Assembly (NCBI RefSeq): GCF_902686445.1
Contig: NC_062222.1
Span: 134,795,035-134,859,034 of the forward strand
DNA length: 64,000 nt
DNA from: Sciurus carolinensis
Lineage: Eukaryota > Chordata > Mammalia > Rodentia > Sciuridae
Direction: 5' to 3'
Below, piece by piece: positions 12,501 through 22,372 of the stretch (the stretch's first letter is position 1; every line of letters starts with the position of its first letter). A program made the position numbers and the translations under genes. Under the pieces are notes generated by a model that was given only the letters and a program-made list of their open reading frames with translations, searched no databases and was not told the DNA's origin.

Positions 12501-14888
12501 ACCCCTGAGCCAACTGACAAATTTAAATTACATATATTCAAAGTATACAACATGAATTGATGTGTGTATGTTTGTGAAATGATTACTACAATCAAGTTAG
12601 CTGACACATCCATCACCTCACATAGTCACCAGGGTGTATGTGCATGTGCTAAAGATACTCAAGAGCTACCCTCTAGCAAATTTTGATTATAAAACATACT
12701 ATTATTGACCACAGTCATTATGCTATGCTAAATTCCCTGAACTTATCTGTTCATCTTATAATAGAAAATTTGTACCCTTTGACCTATATCTTTAATTCTT
12801 CTTTGTATCATCAGCACCTCCAACGTAGAGACTAGGAGCTTACTGAATGTTTGAAGAATTCAACTGCCAAAATATAACATGAAAATTTAGAGAAGATTGC
12901 TGCTATGGTTTAGATATGTGTCTCCCAAAAGCTCATGTGTGACACAATGCAAGAATTTTCAAAGATGAAATGATTAAAGATTATGAGAGCTACAACTTAT
13001 TTGGTGGATTAACCCACTGATGTGGATTAACTGGGTTGTAACTGCAGGCAGGTAGAGTGTGGCTGGAGGAGGTATGTCACTGAGGTTTATATTTTGTCTA
13101 TGGTGAGCTGAACTCACTCTAGGCTTCCTTGCTACTCTGAGCTGACAGTTTTCCTCTGCCACAACCTTCTGCCATGATGTTGTGCTTCATCTCAGTCTCA
13201 GAGCTATGGCGTCAACCAACCATGGACTGAACCTTTGAAACCATGAGCCAAAATAAACGTTTCCTCCTTTAAGTTTTCTCCTCAGGTCTTCTGGTCACAG
13301 TGATACAAAGCTAACTAAATTGGATGTTTAACTTGTGAAGTAATAAAGTTTTCTTACCCACTAGTGTGAAAGTTTTCTTTAAGGGTTTTAAAGAAATCAA
13401 CATAATAGGTCACAATAATGGATGCCAAAATCCAGAACCCAGAATGGATATTAAGTCTTGGAAGAGGTTTCTCCCTTTTCTCGACAGCTGTAGAAATTCC
13501 TGGAAATAAGGGAGATTTCAACTTGTTACTATAGTTTTTATGAGAAAAAAGGTGACTATTACTAACCAAACAGTCATTTCCTAGAGGCTTCTAATAATCA
13601 CAATCACTCCAATTATAGCACCGAATCCTTCTGTAAAATCAAGATATGTGGTGTTTACAAAAAGAGTTAACAGGAGACTACTGTGTTCAAAATAGCCAAT
13701 TATTTTCTATAAATGAATTCTGAAATCGAACTAACATTCTCCTTATCTTTCAGATACAAAGCCACCCAGAAGCATAGGAATTTTAACATTGTGTTTCCCA
13801 CCTTCTCAAGGAAAGTATCAGTCCCATTAAGAAAAATGCCAAATGCAAATGTCAGAGTACAAAATGGACTTCTGATTTTTCAAGAAAACTGTTTATAACA
13901 AAGTATTGTACTTTAAACAACCACCACTTTTTGAGGCAACTCAATCATGAAAAGGTTACATCAGAGCTCCAGTCCCAGCACATTACTGTCCCACTGTCCC
14001 AAGAGGTGAGAGACAAGTGACTTCTCCCATCTGGGAACCAAAGTGAAAGGTGATTCTGACATGAACACTCTCTTAAGTTCATGTGAGAACCGCTGGTCCA
14101 TATGTGAGATTCTGGGCAATCCCTGAGGTAAGGTGGGGTAGAGGGATTGATCCTAAAATATAGACTCTGGGAGTTATCCTCAAAACTTGTAAATCATGCC
14201 TATGCATGACGAGATTTGTGATGGTTTAAAAAAGCTACTAAGTGGACAGCTTTTCAACACACGACATAAAAGGATCCAAAAAGAACTCTGTTTCTCCCAT
14301 CCTCATCCCCAGTCTGGCCAGAGGACCACCACTACCGACTCCTACTGAATTCTTCCACGTCCTACGGGTGACCAGGCATCACCGGTTATCCGTTTCGTAT
14401 CCAACTGGTGGTATACCACACACAGTTCTGCGCTGCCCCGGGAATATCATCCGCGTGGTGCATAAGAGGCTGCCTGGCGTACCAGGTACCCAAGCGCACC
14501 AACAGGCAACCCAGGCCATTCCCTTCGCAGCCCGCGACAACAGTGCAGTGTGCACTGTGCGCACGCGTCCCTGTGTACTGGGTCAAAGACGTTTCTCCGG
14601 TAAATTGTTAAGACTAACAGAGAACCTGTGGGTAGTTTTAATTTTAACGGATATTTCCGAAAAGGGTTCCAGGGCATCCTGCGGCGCAGGGAGGAGGAAG
14701 GGAGGGCCACCGGATGTCTACGGAGCTTCCACGACACTGAACCCGGCGGCACAGGCGCTCGCTGTGCGGCGAAGTGGGGCGCGGAGCTCACCCCGCGCCG
14801 CGTCGCCCTCGCGGTCCAGCCGGGCCTCGGCGTCCCGCGGCAGCAGGTACCGCCGCCGCAGCTGCTCGCGGGCCTGCGCAACGTCCAT
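5443..14888 (-). CDS. TMEM128: TMEM128, transmembrane protein 128 (4 coding exons)
   Basis: Joining 14792-14888, 13358-13499, 8133-8291 and 5443-5542 on the minus strand gives an uninterrupted 165-residue protein, the same length as I remember for the human one. Every junction is GT-AG and the phases agree. Residues 1-33 are a charged cytosol-like N-terminus rich in Arg and Glu. Four hydrophobic segments follow, at about 53-70, 81-105, 118-140 and 142-163. The N-terminus is [14 protein letters not shown] and the C-terminus ends MFISLLG. The start ATG has a strong context (A at -3, G at +4). The family is a small multi-pass membrane protein reported at the endoplasmic reticulum; its biochemical role is unknown. 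Gene order TMEM128-LYAR-ZBTB49 matches human 4p16. I see no frameshift or lost splice site, so the gene looks functional. Confidence 0.96.
6533..6558 (+). repeat. A26 homopolymer
   Basis: A 26-base poly(A) run in TMEM128 intron 3, without a clear SINE body attached on its left. Confidence 0.85.
7060..7390 (+). mobile_element. L1 fragment (3' part of ORF2 / 3' UTR)
   Basis: Contains degenerate L1 landmarks such as 'ggaaaataatttggcac', 'cttcataatgatcacaaatt' and 'gaacagcaataaaaatt'. Heavily decayed, no ORF. It lies in TMEM128 intron 3. Confidence 0.6.
7461..7683 (+). repeat. B1-dID composite SINE
   Basis: A B1-like left half ('atggtgtatgcctgtactcc', 'ttagtgagaccctgt') joined to an ID right half ('cagcagagtgcttgcctagc', 'gggttcaatccccagcatcc'). 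The linker holds a duplicated 'aaaatttttaaaaagag' motif. Confidence 0.8.
8133..8291 (-). CDS. TMEM128: TMEM128 coding exon 3
   Basis: Acceptor CTCCCCCAG precedes 8291 and donor GTAAGT follows 8133. It codes the second span ([19 protein letters not shown]), the loop [13 protein letters not shown] and the start of the third span, ending in the split Cys codon. Confidence 0.95.
8535..8640 (+). repeat. truncated B1-dID SINE
   Basis: The 3' part of the B1 half ('gtcagcctgggcaatttagc') plus a degenerate ID half ('ctgggttcaatcactggtag'). Confidence 0.65.
8790..9165 (+). mobile_element. MaLR LTR remnant (MST/MLT1-like)
   Basis: It ends with the MaLR-type 'agccaaataaacttctttt' and 'acccagcctcaggtatg' signature. 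The 5' end is too diverged to place exactly. TMEM128 intron 2. Confidence 0.6.
10175..10350 (+). mobile_element. MER5-like hAT-Charlie remnant
   Basis: 'ccagtggttctaaatctggg', 'gtacatcagtcccctctgca' and a later 'gggattttagtttaagtcag' segment follow the MER5 layout. Only one terminal repeat is clear. Confidence 0.5.
10350..12305. other. TMEM128 intron 2, no gene seen
   Basis: Unique intronic sequence with short, unsupported ORFs. A pyrimidine-rich stretch near 11580-12290 may be an old L2-type remnant ('ggccttttcatgtgtctgct' near 10990 recalls the L2 3' end), but I cannot show it. Confidence 0.4.
12322..12511 (-). repeat. B1-dID SINE with perfect target-site duplication
   Basis: Inverted copy: ID half ('gggaattgaactcatgggca'), then B1 half ('acagggtctcactaagttgc', 'gagtagctgggattaaaagt'). 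The 16-base sequence AACTGACAAATTTAAA flanks it at 12306-12321 and 12512-12527. Confidence 0.88.
12899..13318 (+). mobile_element. MaLR solo LTR
   Basis: It starts TGCTATGGTTTAGATATGTG and ends with 'gagccaaaataaacgtttcc' and 'cacagtgatacaaagctaac', the standard MaLR LTR ends. It lies just below TMEM128 exon 2. Confidence 0.72.
13358..13499 (-). CDS. TMEM128: TMEM128 coding exon 2
   Basis: Acceptor TTATTTCCAG precedes 13499 and donor GTAAGA follows 13358. It codes [20 protein letters not shown] and the first membrane span up to ENFHTS. Entry is phase 1 and exit is phase 2. Confidence 0.95.
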
Positions 14889-15060
14889 CTTGGCGCCCGA
14901 ACGCGGCGGAAGTGACGTCAGAGCACTTCCGGCGTCTGCTCCACCAGCGAGGCCTCCCGACGTCGGGCGTGGACACTGTGTTGTTGCGGTTTTCTCTGGC
15001 GAGAGGCCAAGGTGGAGTTGGTGTCTTCGCCTCTGCGCTCAACTCCGCAGGCGTGATTTA
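14700..15060. promoter_or_regulatory. TMEM128: CpG-island promoter of TMEM128
   Basis: This GC-rich, CpG-dense block covers TMEM128 exon 1 and its upstream flank. Just upstream of the start codon it has a palindromic cAMP response element TGACGTCA (14913-14920), with an ETS core CGGAAGT on the plus strand (14907-14913) and CCGGAAGTG on the minus strand (14932-14924). The initiator codon sits in CAAGATGGACG, close to the YY1 motif. No TATA box is visible, as expected for a housekeeping promoter. Confidence 0.8.
14792..14888 (-). CDS. TMEM128: TMEM128 coding exon 1
   Basis: Codes residues 1-32 plus the first base of codon 33. The exon ends CGG-G and is followed by donor GTGAGC at 14791. It lies inside the CpG island, and the 5' UTR continues upstream toward about 14950. 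Confidence 0.93.
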
Positions 15061-18000
15061 AATTTCAAAACATTACTGAAGTTGTGATGGTCCTGGTGTC
15101 TAAACGGCTAGTTTCCTAGGTTTGCACGGATCTACGGAAGCCTCGAAGGCCCAAGCTTGCCGATGCCGCAGGATGCGAGGAGGGTGCGGTGCCTTCCCTG
15201 GCCCGCCAGTGCCCCAGCATGAAAAATGACAGTGCCCAGACTTCGACTCTGTCCCCCCGCATCCCGCTCCCCTCCACACACACACGCACACATCCTTCCT
15301 TCTCCTGCTCCCCAGGAGCCTCCCTGCTGGACCTGAAAGGGTTGAAGGCAGCCCCAGGAGGAGGAAAAGACCACTGAACTGGACGCTGAGGGGTCAGGAT
15401 GCGGCTGTCCCCTGCCCAGCAGCCTGCGGAAGCAGGATGCAGACTGAACCGTTCAGCCCCAGGGTAAAGTGTTCCCCCGACAATGCCTTCAGGTTGTTTT
15501 TCGGAAGTAACATTCCACAAGCTACCCCAAGGAGCATGAGTCAGTGATCTAGAGGCTAACTTTACTTCATTTTAATACTAAACTCTCCGCCCAGGGAAGA
15601 ACCAAAGCCTCATTTCCACAATATGGGAAGTGCTGTTAGCGGCCTGCACAGGATCTTCGTGCGCGCGCAGGCCAGGGTGTCTTTGCTCCTCCTGCTCTTG
15701 CATTCCCTGCCAAAACAAGCTGCTCCCATCCTCGCCTGGCCTCTGCAGGCTCTTCCCCTTCTCCTTATTTCCTGCAAATGAATTTTCCTCTGTGTGACAG
15801 CTGTGTTTGGTGTTCTGTTCCAATTTGGTTCCCAGTAAGAGTTGGACCCATTGTGTCTGGTGACATTCTGACCAGTTCGGTGACCTTGGGCAAGCAGTGA
15901 ACATCTCGACTTGTTTCCTCTTCTGTTCAGTGGGGATTACACCTGCCTGTGGAATCCTTGTAGGGTTTGTAGCACCTATCTTGGTGCCTCTGAGCTCTCT
16001 TCTCCCTGCGTGGGAAAAATTGCCCCACCCATACTGTGGGAATTAAATAATTTTTCCAAAAAACTGCGTCTTCCCACCACTCAACACCCATAAAACATAT
16101 TTCACTAGTTCACAACTTTTTCTCCATCTGTAATCCTGTTCATTATTCTCCCACCCTTTCCTCTAAGTTATGTGCTGAGAATTTTTATGCTTAATCTTTC
16201 AAATGTTTACCGAGCACCTGCACAGAAAGTAAAATTTGAATTAGTAGGTATTCTTTAATATCTTCTATATGTTGTGGGTATTTCTAGAAAGAACTAAGAA
16301 AAGAGAGTTTCTGTTAATTTATTTTTGTTATTTCTCCAGTATTTCCTTGCCCTTTGGAGCAAAGGATTTAATAGTTAGGCAGATCATACAGCTTTTCTAA
16401 ATAATACCTCCTTTTTCCTGTTTTTCTTTTCTTTCTTTACTTTCCAGACTCCTAAAGAACTAGATAAATCTCTTCTTTGCCCTTCCTTCTTTCTTCCTCT
16501 TGTACAAGGTTAGAAGTCTTGTTAACAGGAAATAAATTCTTCCATCAAATACAGCCTTCTGTTGATTGTCTCCTGGAAAAAGGGTCAGTGCTGGGTCTCT
16601 CTTGTAACCAAGTAGTCCCAAGAGCATCACAGCAATTCCAAGGTTTCCATACATGGTATGCTCAGGTCAGATTAGATTTCCCATTTGGTGGTTTCAGGGC
16701 CTTTCTATTTAGATCTGAAATCCTTCCCGTTTCCTCCCCACCCCTGATATTTTAAATGGCATTATTTGCACACCATATTCATGATACTTAAAAGTGAATT
16801 GGAAAAAATCCAATTGTTAATGACCACATCTTCTTTGTTGGGGTCCATTAAATAAATTCTTCAGCGTGTGTATTGTGGCACCTTAATTATAGATATGTGA
16901 TATCAGATTGCTGCCAATGAAGAAATTTTCATTTTCAATGTGGGTTATTTGTGGGGAAAAATGAACTTGACTATGAACCTTGCTGACCTTGCCTTAGCAA
17001 TGTGGTTAAGTCCTCAGTGTTTATAGACCATTGAATCCTCTCTGTCCCTGTGGATTCTTGGGCAGCTTATTTTCATCGTTCTAAGCATTCATTTCCTCAT
17101 CTGTGAAATGGCAGGTACCAGAGTAAGGACAGACCTGTACAGATTGCTCAGGGCCTGGCCTAGAGTATGGGTCCAGGCCGTGGCAGCTCCATTCACTGCT
17201 CCTTAGCTGGCTCTCCAGGCCTCCAAGATCTGGAACCTGCTTTCTTCTTAATAGGCATTCCCTTGTCCTTGGACTCCAGCTGCTGTGTTCATGTGACTTC
17301 CAGAATTATCAAGCCTTATTGTGATTTTCCTTTGGTAGGAAAATGTCCTACCTTCTTCTGTCATCTTCTCCCAGTTGACTGGAGGAACAAGCCTGTGTTA
17401 GCAACCCCCCTGGGGCCTTGCAAACATTGGGCACGTAGCAGGAACTCCACTCCCTGCTTCTACTCTGGTCCTGGACAAAGGCTAGCTGGTCTTTATTATG
17501 GATTTGCATGTGTCCACCCAGTATTCCTTCCCTCATGAAGCCACTTTTCCTCCTTTCTGCTCAGTTCTCAGGAGGCTGGCTCTGTCCTACAGGAGAGCAG
17601 AAAATCCAAACGTCACCCCTCATCCCTGAGACCGGCTGGTTATCAACACGACCTTCTCTGTTGCTTTGGTCTGGTGGACTGTGAGGGCGACACACATGGG
17701 GAGCCCACCCGTGAAGGGAACTCTGAGAGGCCAGTTACGGGTCTTGGTGGCACTGTTCCCACTCCTGGATCCCCTCAGCCCTAGACAACCATGTAAGAGC
17801 GTGAGCTCGAGGCCCGTGGCAGTGCCGTGCGTTACTGGTCCTGCCGTTCCTGTCCGCTCCAGCCCTCTGCTCTCTTGGCCTTAGCTGCCTCACTCGGAAC
17901 ATGGGTTTAGAATAGTCCTTCCTTAAAGGACTGGGTAGAGATCAAAGGCAGCAGAACATACAAAGTGCAATGCCGGGTCCCTAGAAAGCTCTCAAGTCTC

Positions 18001-18490
18001 GCTTTTGTTTTAATTCATTGCTGAGTGTTCTCAGATTTTTTATCATGTCCCTCCTTCTCCCAAATGAATGTTAAGTGATTTTCTGTTACTTGCATAATTT
18101 AGGAAATTTTCTGTTACTTGCCACCCTGAGACCGAATCAATAGAGCCCTGTTCTTTCATTGTGCTGTGTAGCTGCCACAGTGATCCCCAGCTGGACTGTG
18201 AGCACCACCAGGATTTCAGACATGCAAAGCTCTTAGAAAAAGGTGGCAGTGAAAAGCACTCAGTATGTGTGTCACCTGGGATACTGCCCTTCACACCAGA
18301 GAGAAAACCAGGCTCAAAAAACTAATCTTCATAAAAGTGCAGTGAAACAGGTGAATCTATTTATACATAACTCTACATTATTTCCCTGACAAAAGCTATA
18401 GCACTGGAATCACAAGGTGAAAGATGTAAGCATTGTAAAGGTTTTTGAATCAGTATTTTCAAACAAGCTCCAGAAAGGGTTTACTTTACA
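15060..18490. other. intergenic, no gene; MIR fragments
   Basis: No credible ORF. MIR-like fragments lie at about 15855-15975 ('gtgaccttgggcaagcagtg') and 17080-17165 ('tttcctcatctgtgaaatgg'). A short duplicated phrase 'ttttctgttacttgc' occurs at 18078 and 18106. The rest is unassigned unique sequence. Confidence 0.5.
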
Positions 18491-18496
18491 TTCCCA

Positions 18497-18510
18497 CCAG
18501 CAGGGGGCAG
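18497..18510 (+). promoter_or_regulatory. CTCF consensus match
   Basis: CCAGCAGGGGGCAG fits every position of the core CCASYAGRKGGCRS. It is intergenic between TMEM128 and LYAR. Occupancy is not shown by sequence. Confidence 0.5.
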
Positions 18511-18651
18511 AAGAAGCCATCTTTGGCATTTGTACCAAAGTAGACTCAAATTCTGCAGAAATCTGACTTTAATATGCTTTGTTGTTGTTGTTAACAGAAT
18601 TTTCTTATATTGATTACAGATTTTTTTTCCTTTTGGAATTTTTCATCTTTG

Positions 18652-18745
18652 CTTTTTTTTTTTTTTTTTTCCCGTTGCTGGGGACCGAACCCAGGGCCTT
18701 GTGCTGACAGGCAAACACTCTACGAACTGAGCTATATCCCCTGCT
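18652..18745 (-). repeat. ID SINE (inverted)
   Basis: An inverted ID with its tail as an 18-20 base T run on the plus strand, then 'ctggggaccgaacccagggc' (B-box side) and 'acgaactgagctatatcccc' (A-box side). Confidence 0.82.
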
Positions 18746-18944
18746 TATTTTTATAAACCAAGGATATCTTTAAAAATACGAGTGTATTTTTTCCAGCTTG
18801 TTGTTTTAATTTGATCTTATCTAAGTTTCGTTTTGCCCTTCACTTGTGAAGAGGGTTTGAATGGCTTGCTGATTCATTAGGAGTGAAGTGGAAAAGCATG
18901 GTGCCCCAAGAGCACTCAGACAGCATTAGTGGACAGAAGACCCC

Positions 18945-19368
18945 CTTAATCTGTGGCTTTGCTTTTGAGATTTTATTTACCTCTGGTCAATCATGGTCCA
19001 AAAATATTAATGGAAAATTCCAACAGTAAGCAATCCACAACTGGTACATTGTAGCATCATCTAGCATCACCTTCCTCCTTCCCAGAATGTGAATCATCCC
19101 TTTGCCCGGAGTATCCAGTGTATGCACTACCCACCCTGTGGCTGGAGAGCGAGAGCGGCCACAGTCACATAACTTTGATTACAATATATTGTTATAATTG
19201 TTCTATTTTATTATTAGCTATTGAGAATCCCTTACTATGCATAATTTATAAACTAAGCTTTATCATAGGTATATATACACAGGAAAAATATGGTGTATGT
19301 AGGTTGCAGTTGCAGGCACCCCTGAAGGTCTTGGAGCATATGCTTGGCACATAAGGGTAGACTGCCAT
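18945..19368 (+). mobile_element. MER2-like Tigger DNA transposon remnant
   Basis: Segments in the right order for a non-autonomous TcMar-Tigger: 'ttaatggaaaattccaacag', 'gtgaatcatccctttgcccg', 'atattgttataattgttcta', 'ctttatcataggtatatata'. No transposase remains. Confidence 0.75.
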
Positions 19369-20444
19369 ATATCATAGGGATGCACTGTGTAGCGATATCA
19401 CTTGAACCCTCTTCCCAGCCAGTTAGCTGTACTGGGAGAGGCTATTTGGCCCACAACTGAAACCAACTTTGACCAGTGTAGGCAAAATAATAGCAACAAT
19501 AATGACAACCATATTATCATGTTATGATAATTATGATAATGATTATTATTAAAATTATAAAAACATACATTTTTTTTTCCCAAAAGGAATCTATTAGGAT
19601 CCCTCTGAAGTATTTCATAATATTTAAAGAAAGATAGGATTTCAGTCAGGCCTGAGCAAGGGCAGCACTTAGGCCTGCGCGGGAACAGACTGGATCACCT
19701 TGAGAGCATTAAGTGTCTGTCATCTGTCATCTGTCTGTCGCAGATGGTGGCCCATCCTCCCTTGGCCTGCCAGTCCTACTTTTGACTCCACACCTGCGTC
19801 GCCTGGCCTGGGTCTTTCTGGGTGCACACTATTTAGGCAGTGAGGTGGAGAGAGTTCTCACAGAAGGGCAGTCAGCGTGTGCCTGGCAGACAGCTACATA
19901 CAGCATTTGTGAGCAGCCCACGTGAAGCCCTGAGGTCGGGTAGTAAGACGTTGGGGAAGGGACAAGTGGGTCCTCTGGCTGCCAGCGTGTCCAGCAGACA
20001 GCAGTGGCTGGTCTCAACTGAAAGACTGGGAGGGAAAGGACCACTCTGAAGCAGGGAGGAGAGGAGGAGGTGGGTCAGAGGGACTGGTCTAGAATTTTGA
20101 GGTCAAGTGGGCCAGAACCCTTGACTATTTAAGTGTCCCCAAGCATTCCTGAGATTGGCTGTGTGGTCGATCTGGGGGCCACATGTGGGTCCCCTGGGTT
20201 CTGTGGAGACAGTTTCTTTGCTACATTGCTGCTGTTTGTGTTGTGAGCCGCTCGCAGTCTGGCACACCTGAAGGAGAATGGAGGTGGGCTCTGGCTCCCC
20301 AGATGCCCAGGGTCCAGGCTCTTCATGCCAGTCTTGTCATTGCATGATGTAATTATTCCATCCCTAGAGCTTGGCTGTCAATGGTGCATATTAGGACCAA
20401 ATAAAATAATTGCATTTTTTCCCTTTTGATGAAACCCCATTTTT

Positions 20445-20608
20445 TGTGGTAGGGGGGATTGAACCCAGGGGTGTTTCACCACTGAGCTGCATCCCCGGTC
20501 CTTTTCATCTTTTATTCTGAGACAGTCTTGCTAAGTTGCTGAGGCTGGCCTTGAACTTATAATCCTCCCACCTGAGCGTCCCAAGTTGCTTAAGTCACCA
20601 TACCTGGC
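20445..20608 (-). repeat. B1-dID SINE (inverted)
   Basis: 'gattgaacccaggggtgttt' and 'aagttgctgaggctggcctt' mark the ID and B1 halves. Flanks share an imperfect duplication (ACCCCATTTTTTG / ACCCCATATTTTTG). Confidence 0.82.
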
Positions 20609-20683
20609 AATATATGACCCCATATTTTTGAATGCATATATTCTACCTCATGTCATCATCCATAAAAATGTAAAAAGAGCCAG

Positions 20684-20765
20684 AGCTGTAGTCCAGGATT
20701 AGGGTGCATGCCCAGCATGTATGTGCAAGACCCTGGGCTCAATCCCCAGCACACACACACACACA
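20684..20765 (+). repeat. ID SINE with (CA)n end
   Basis: 'agctgtagtccaggattagg' and 'ctgggctcaatccccagcac' are followed by a short CA repeat in place of the A tail. Confidence 0.7.
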
Positions 20766-21384
20766 AAGCAGGAAGAAGTGGGAAACTTTCTGATCATATG
20801 ACCCTGGCCTGGACATTTTTTAAAAAAGGAATATCTTTTTAATTAGAATTTAATTCATCAGTACTAAGAAAGACAAGTGGGAATAAGGAAGGGGGGTCCT
20901 GAACTAAGGAAAATTCTGGCCAGGATAAAAATTCTATGACACCAAGGAGACACCTGAGTTCAAACCAGTCTTGATTCTGCCACTTACTGTGTGACCTGGG
21001 GTGGAACTCTTGAGCTCTCTGCAGCTCCTCATGAAATGGGTCCCACCACATCCCCCTCCTGGAGTTTTACGAAAGGCTTCACGATCCACATAGTGGGCTT
21101 AGCACCTTGCGACATCCGGGGTGCTCTGGGGTAGGCACTTCTATTGTTACTACTAAGGTGGACTCTAGGCCATGGGGAAGGTAGCCCAAGAGAGTCCAGG
21201 GCAAAGCCATGGCCGCAGCAGCAGGTGGCAGCAAGGTGACCTCAAAGGCCTGAGGCCGGTGGCTGAGCCAGAAGGAGGAGGTCAGAAAACAATGAAGAGA
21301 CAGAACAATGAAAACCATGGCCCTCGCTTATCAAGCGCCTTGCCAGCCAGCATCGGCTCTTCAGCCCTCACGGCGACCTCGTGA

Positions 21385-21600
21385 TGTGTTACTGTTGTGA
21401 TCCCAATTTATACACAAGGAAACAGAGGCACAAGCTTTTTATTACAGGACCTAAGTGATGAAATTGCCCCTTTGGTGGTCTAGCTGTAATTACTGAGTAA
21501 ACGCAGAGTTTGTGAGTTTAAAGGTTTTTGCACCAGTCTCCCAACTGGTAGAGTGGTAGAACTGGGATTTGAAGCCCAGCTTCTAGCCGCCATGCTAAGC
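21385..21600 (-). repeat. MIR remnant (inverted)
   Basis: 'acacaaggaaacagaggcac' and 'gtagaactgggatttgaagc' are inverted MIR landmarks, with unrelated sequence inserted between them. Confidence 0.5.
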
Positions 21601-22346
21601 TGCGTCTCCTGGCTCAGTGGTTCTCAGGACAAGGAGAAGGAAGTTAGAGAGGCTGGGACCATCCTTGCTAGATGCCCACTCCATGGTTCTGGACACCTCC
21701 ATTAGATTAGAAGCCACAAGGGACTATACCGGTCCTTCAGTGGCCTCCAGGGAATGGACCCCCGTACCCAACTCTGAGGATGCTCAAGCCCCTGGTAGGA
21801 AATGGCATAGTGTTTGCAAACACATCCTCACCTCCCATGTGTGAGGTCATCTTCAGATCACTCCTCGCATCTGACATCAGTGCTGTGCACGCCATCTTCC
21901 CACTGTATTGTGTAGGCACGATGGCAAAAGGAATGTGTCGTGTTCAGTACTGTGCATTTTCTTGAAATATTCTTGATCTCTAGTCAGCCTAATCCGTTGA
22001 TGAGGAAGCTGCAGTATACAGAGGGCTGTATAAAGTGATCTGTGGCCCCCTTCTCACCCAGACCCATAGCAGATGCTGCTCATCAATCCCAGCATGTCTT
22101 TCTAAGAGCCAGGTTAGGGCCTCAAAATCCTGAAGAGTGCTGGAGAATCAATACCAACTGACCAGAGTTGACAGGTCAGAGAAAACCTATTTCCTTTTTG
22201 GCTGGAGGGCTTAGAGATGGTGGACAGCAAAACAGAAATGCAGCAATGGATGAAAGCAGGTTTGCTTTCATGCCATTAAGAATCTCTGCATTCCCTTGGG
22301 AGACTCACACCTGGCCATCTAGATGTTCTAGAAATCACAAGAGTGA

Positions 22347-22372
22347 GCGTGCGCGCGCGCACACACACGTGT
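22347..22372. repeat. alternating purine-pyrimidine tract (CG/CA)
   Basis: 26 bases of strict purine-pyrimidine alternation centred on a (GC)5 core followed by (AC)4. The composition favours left-handed Z-DNA. Confidence 0.85.

Noticed and set aside
14242..15087. 281-codon ORF on the plus strand across the TMEM128 CpG island
   Set aside because: It is antisense to TMEM128 exon 1, low in complexity and Arg/Ser/Ala rich. Long chance ORFs are common in GC-rich islands, and no known domain is visible.
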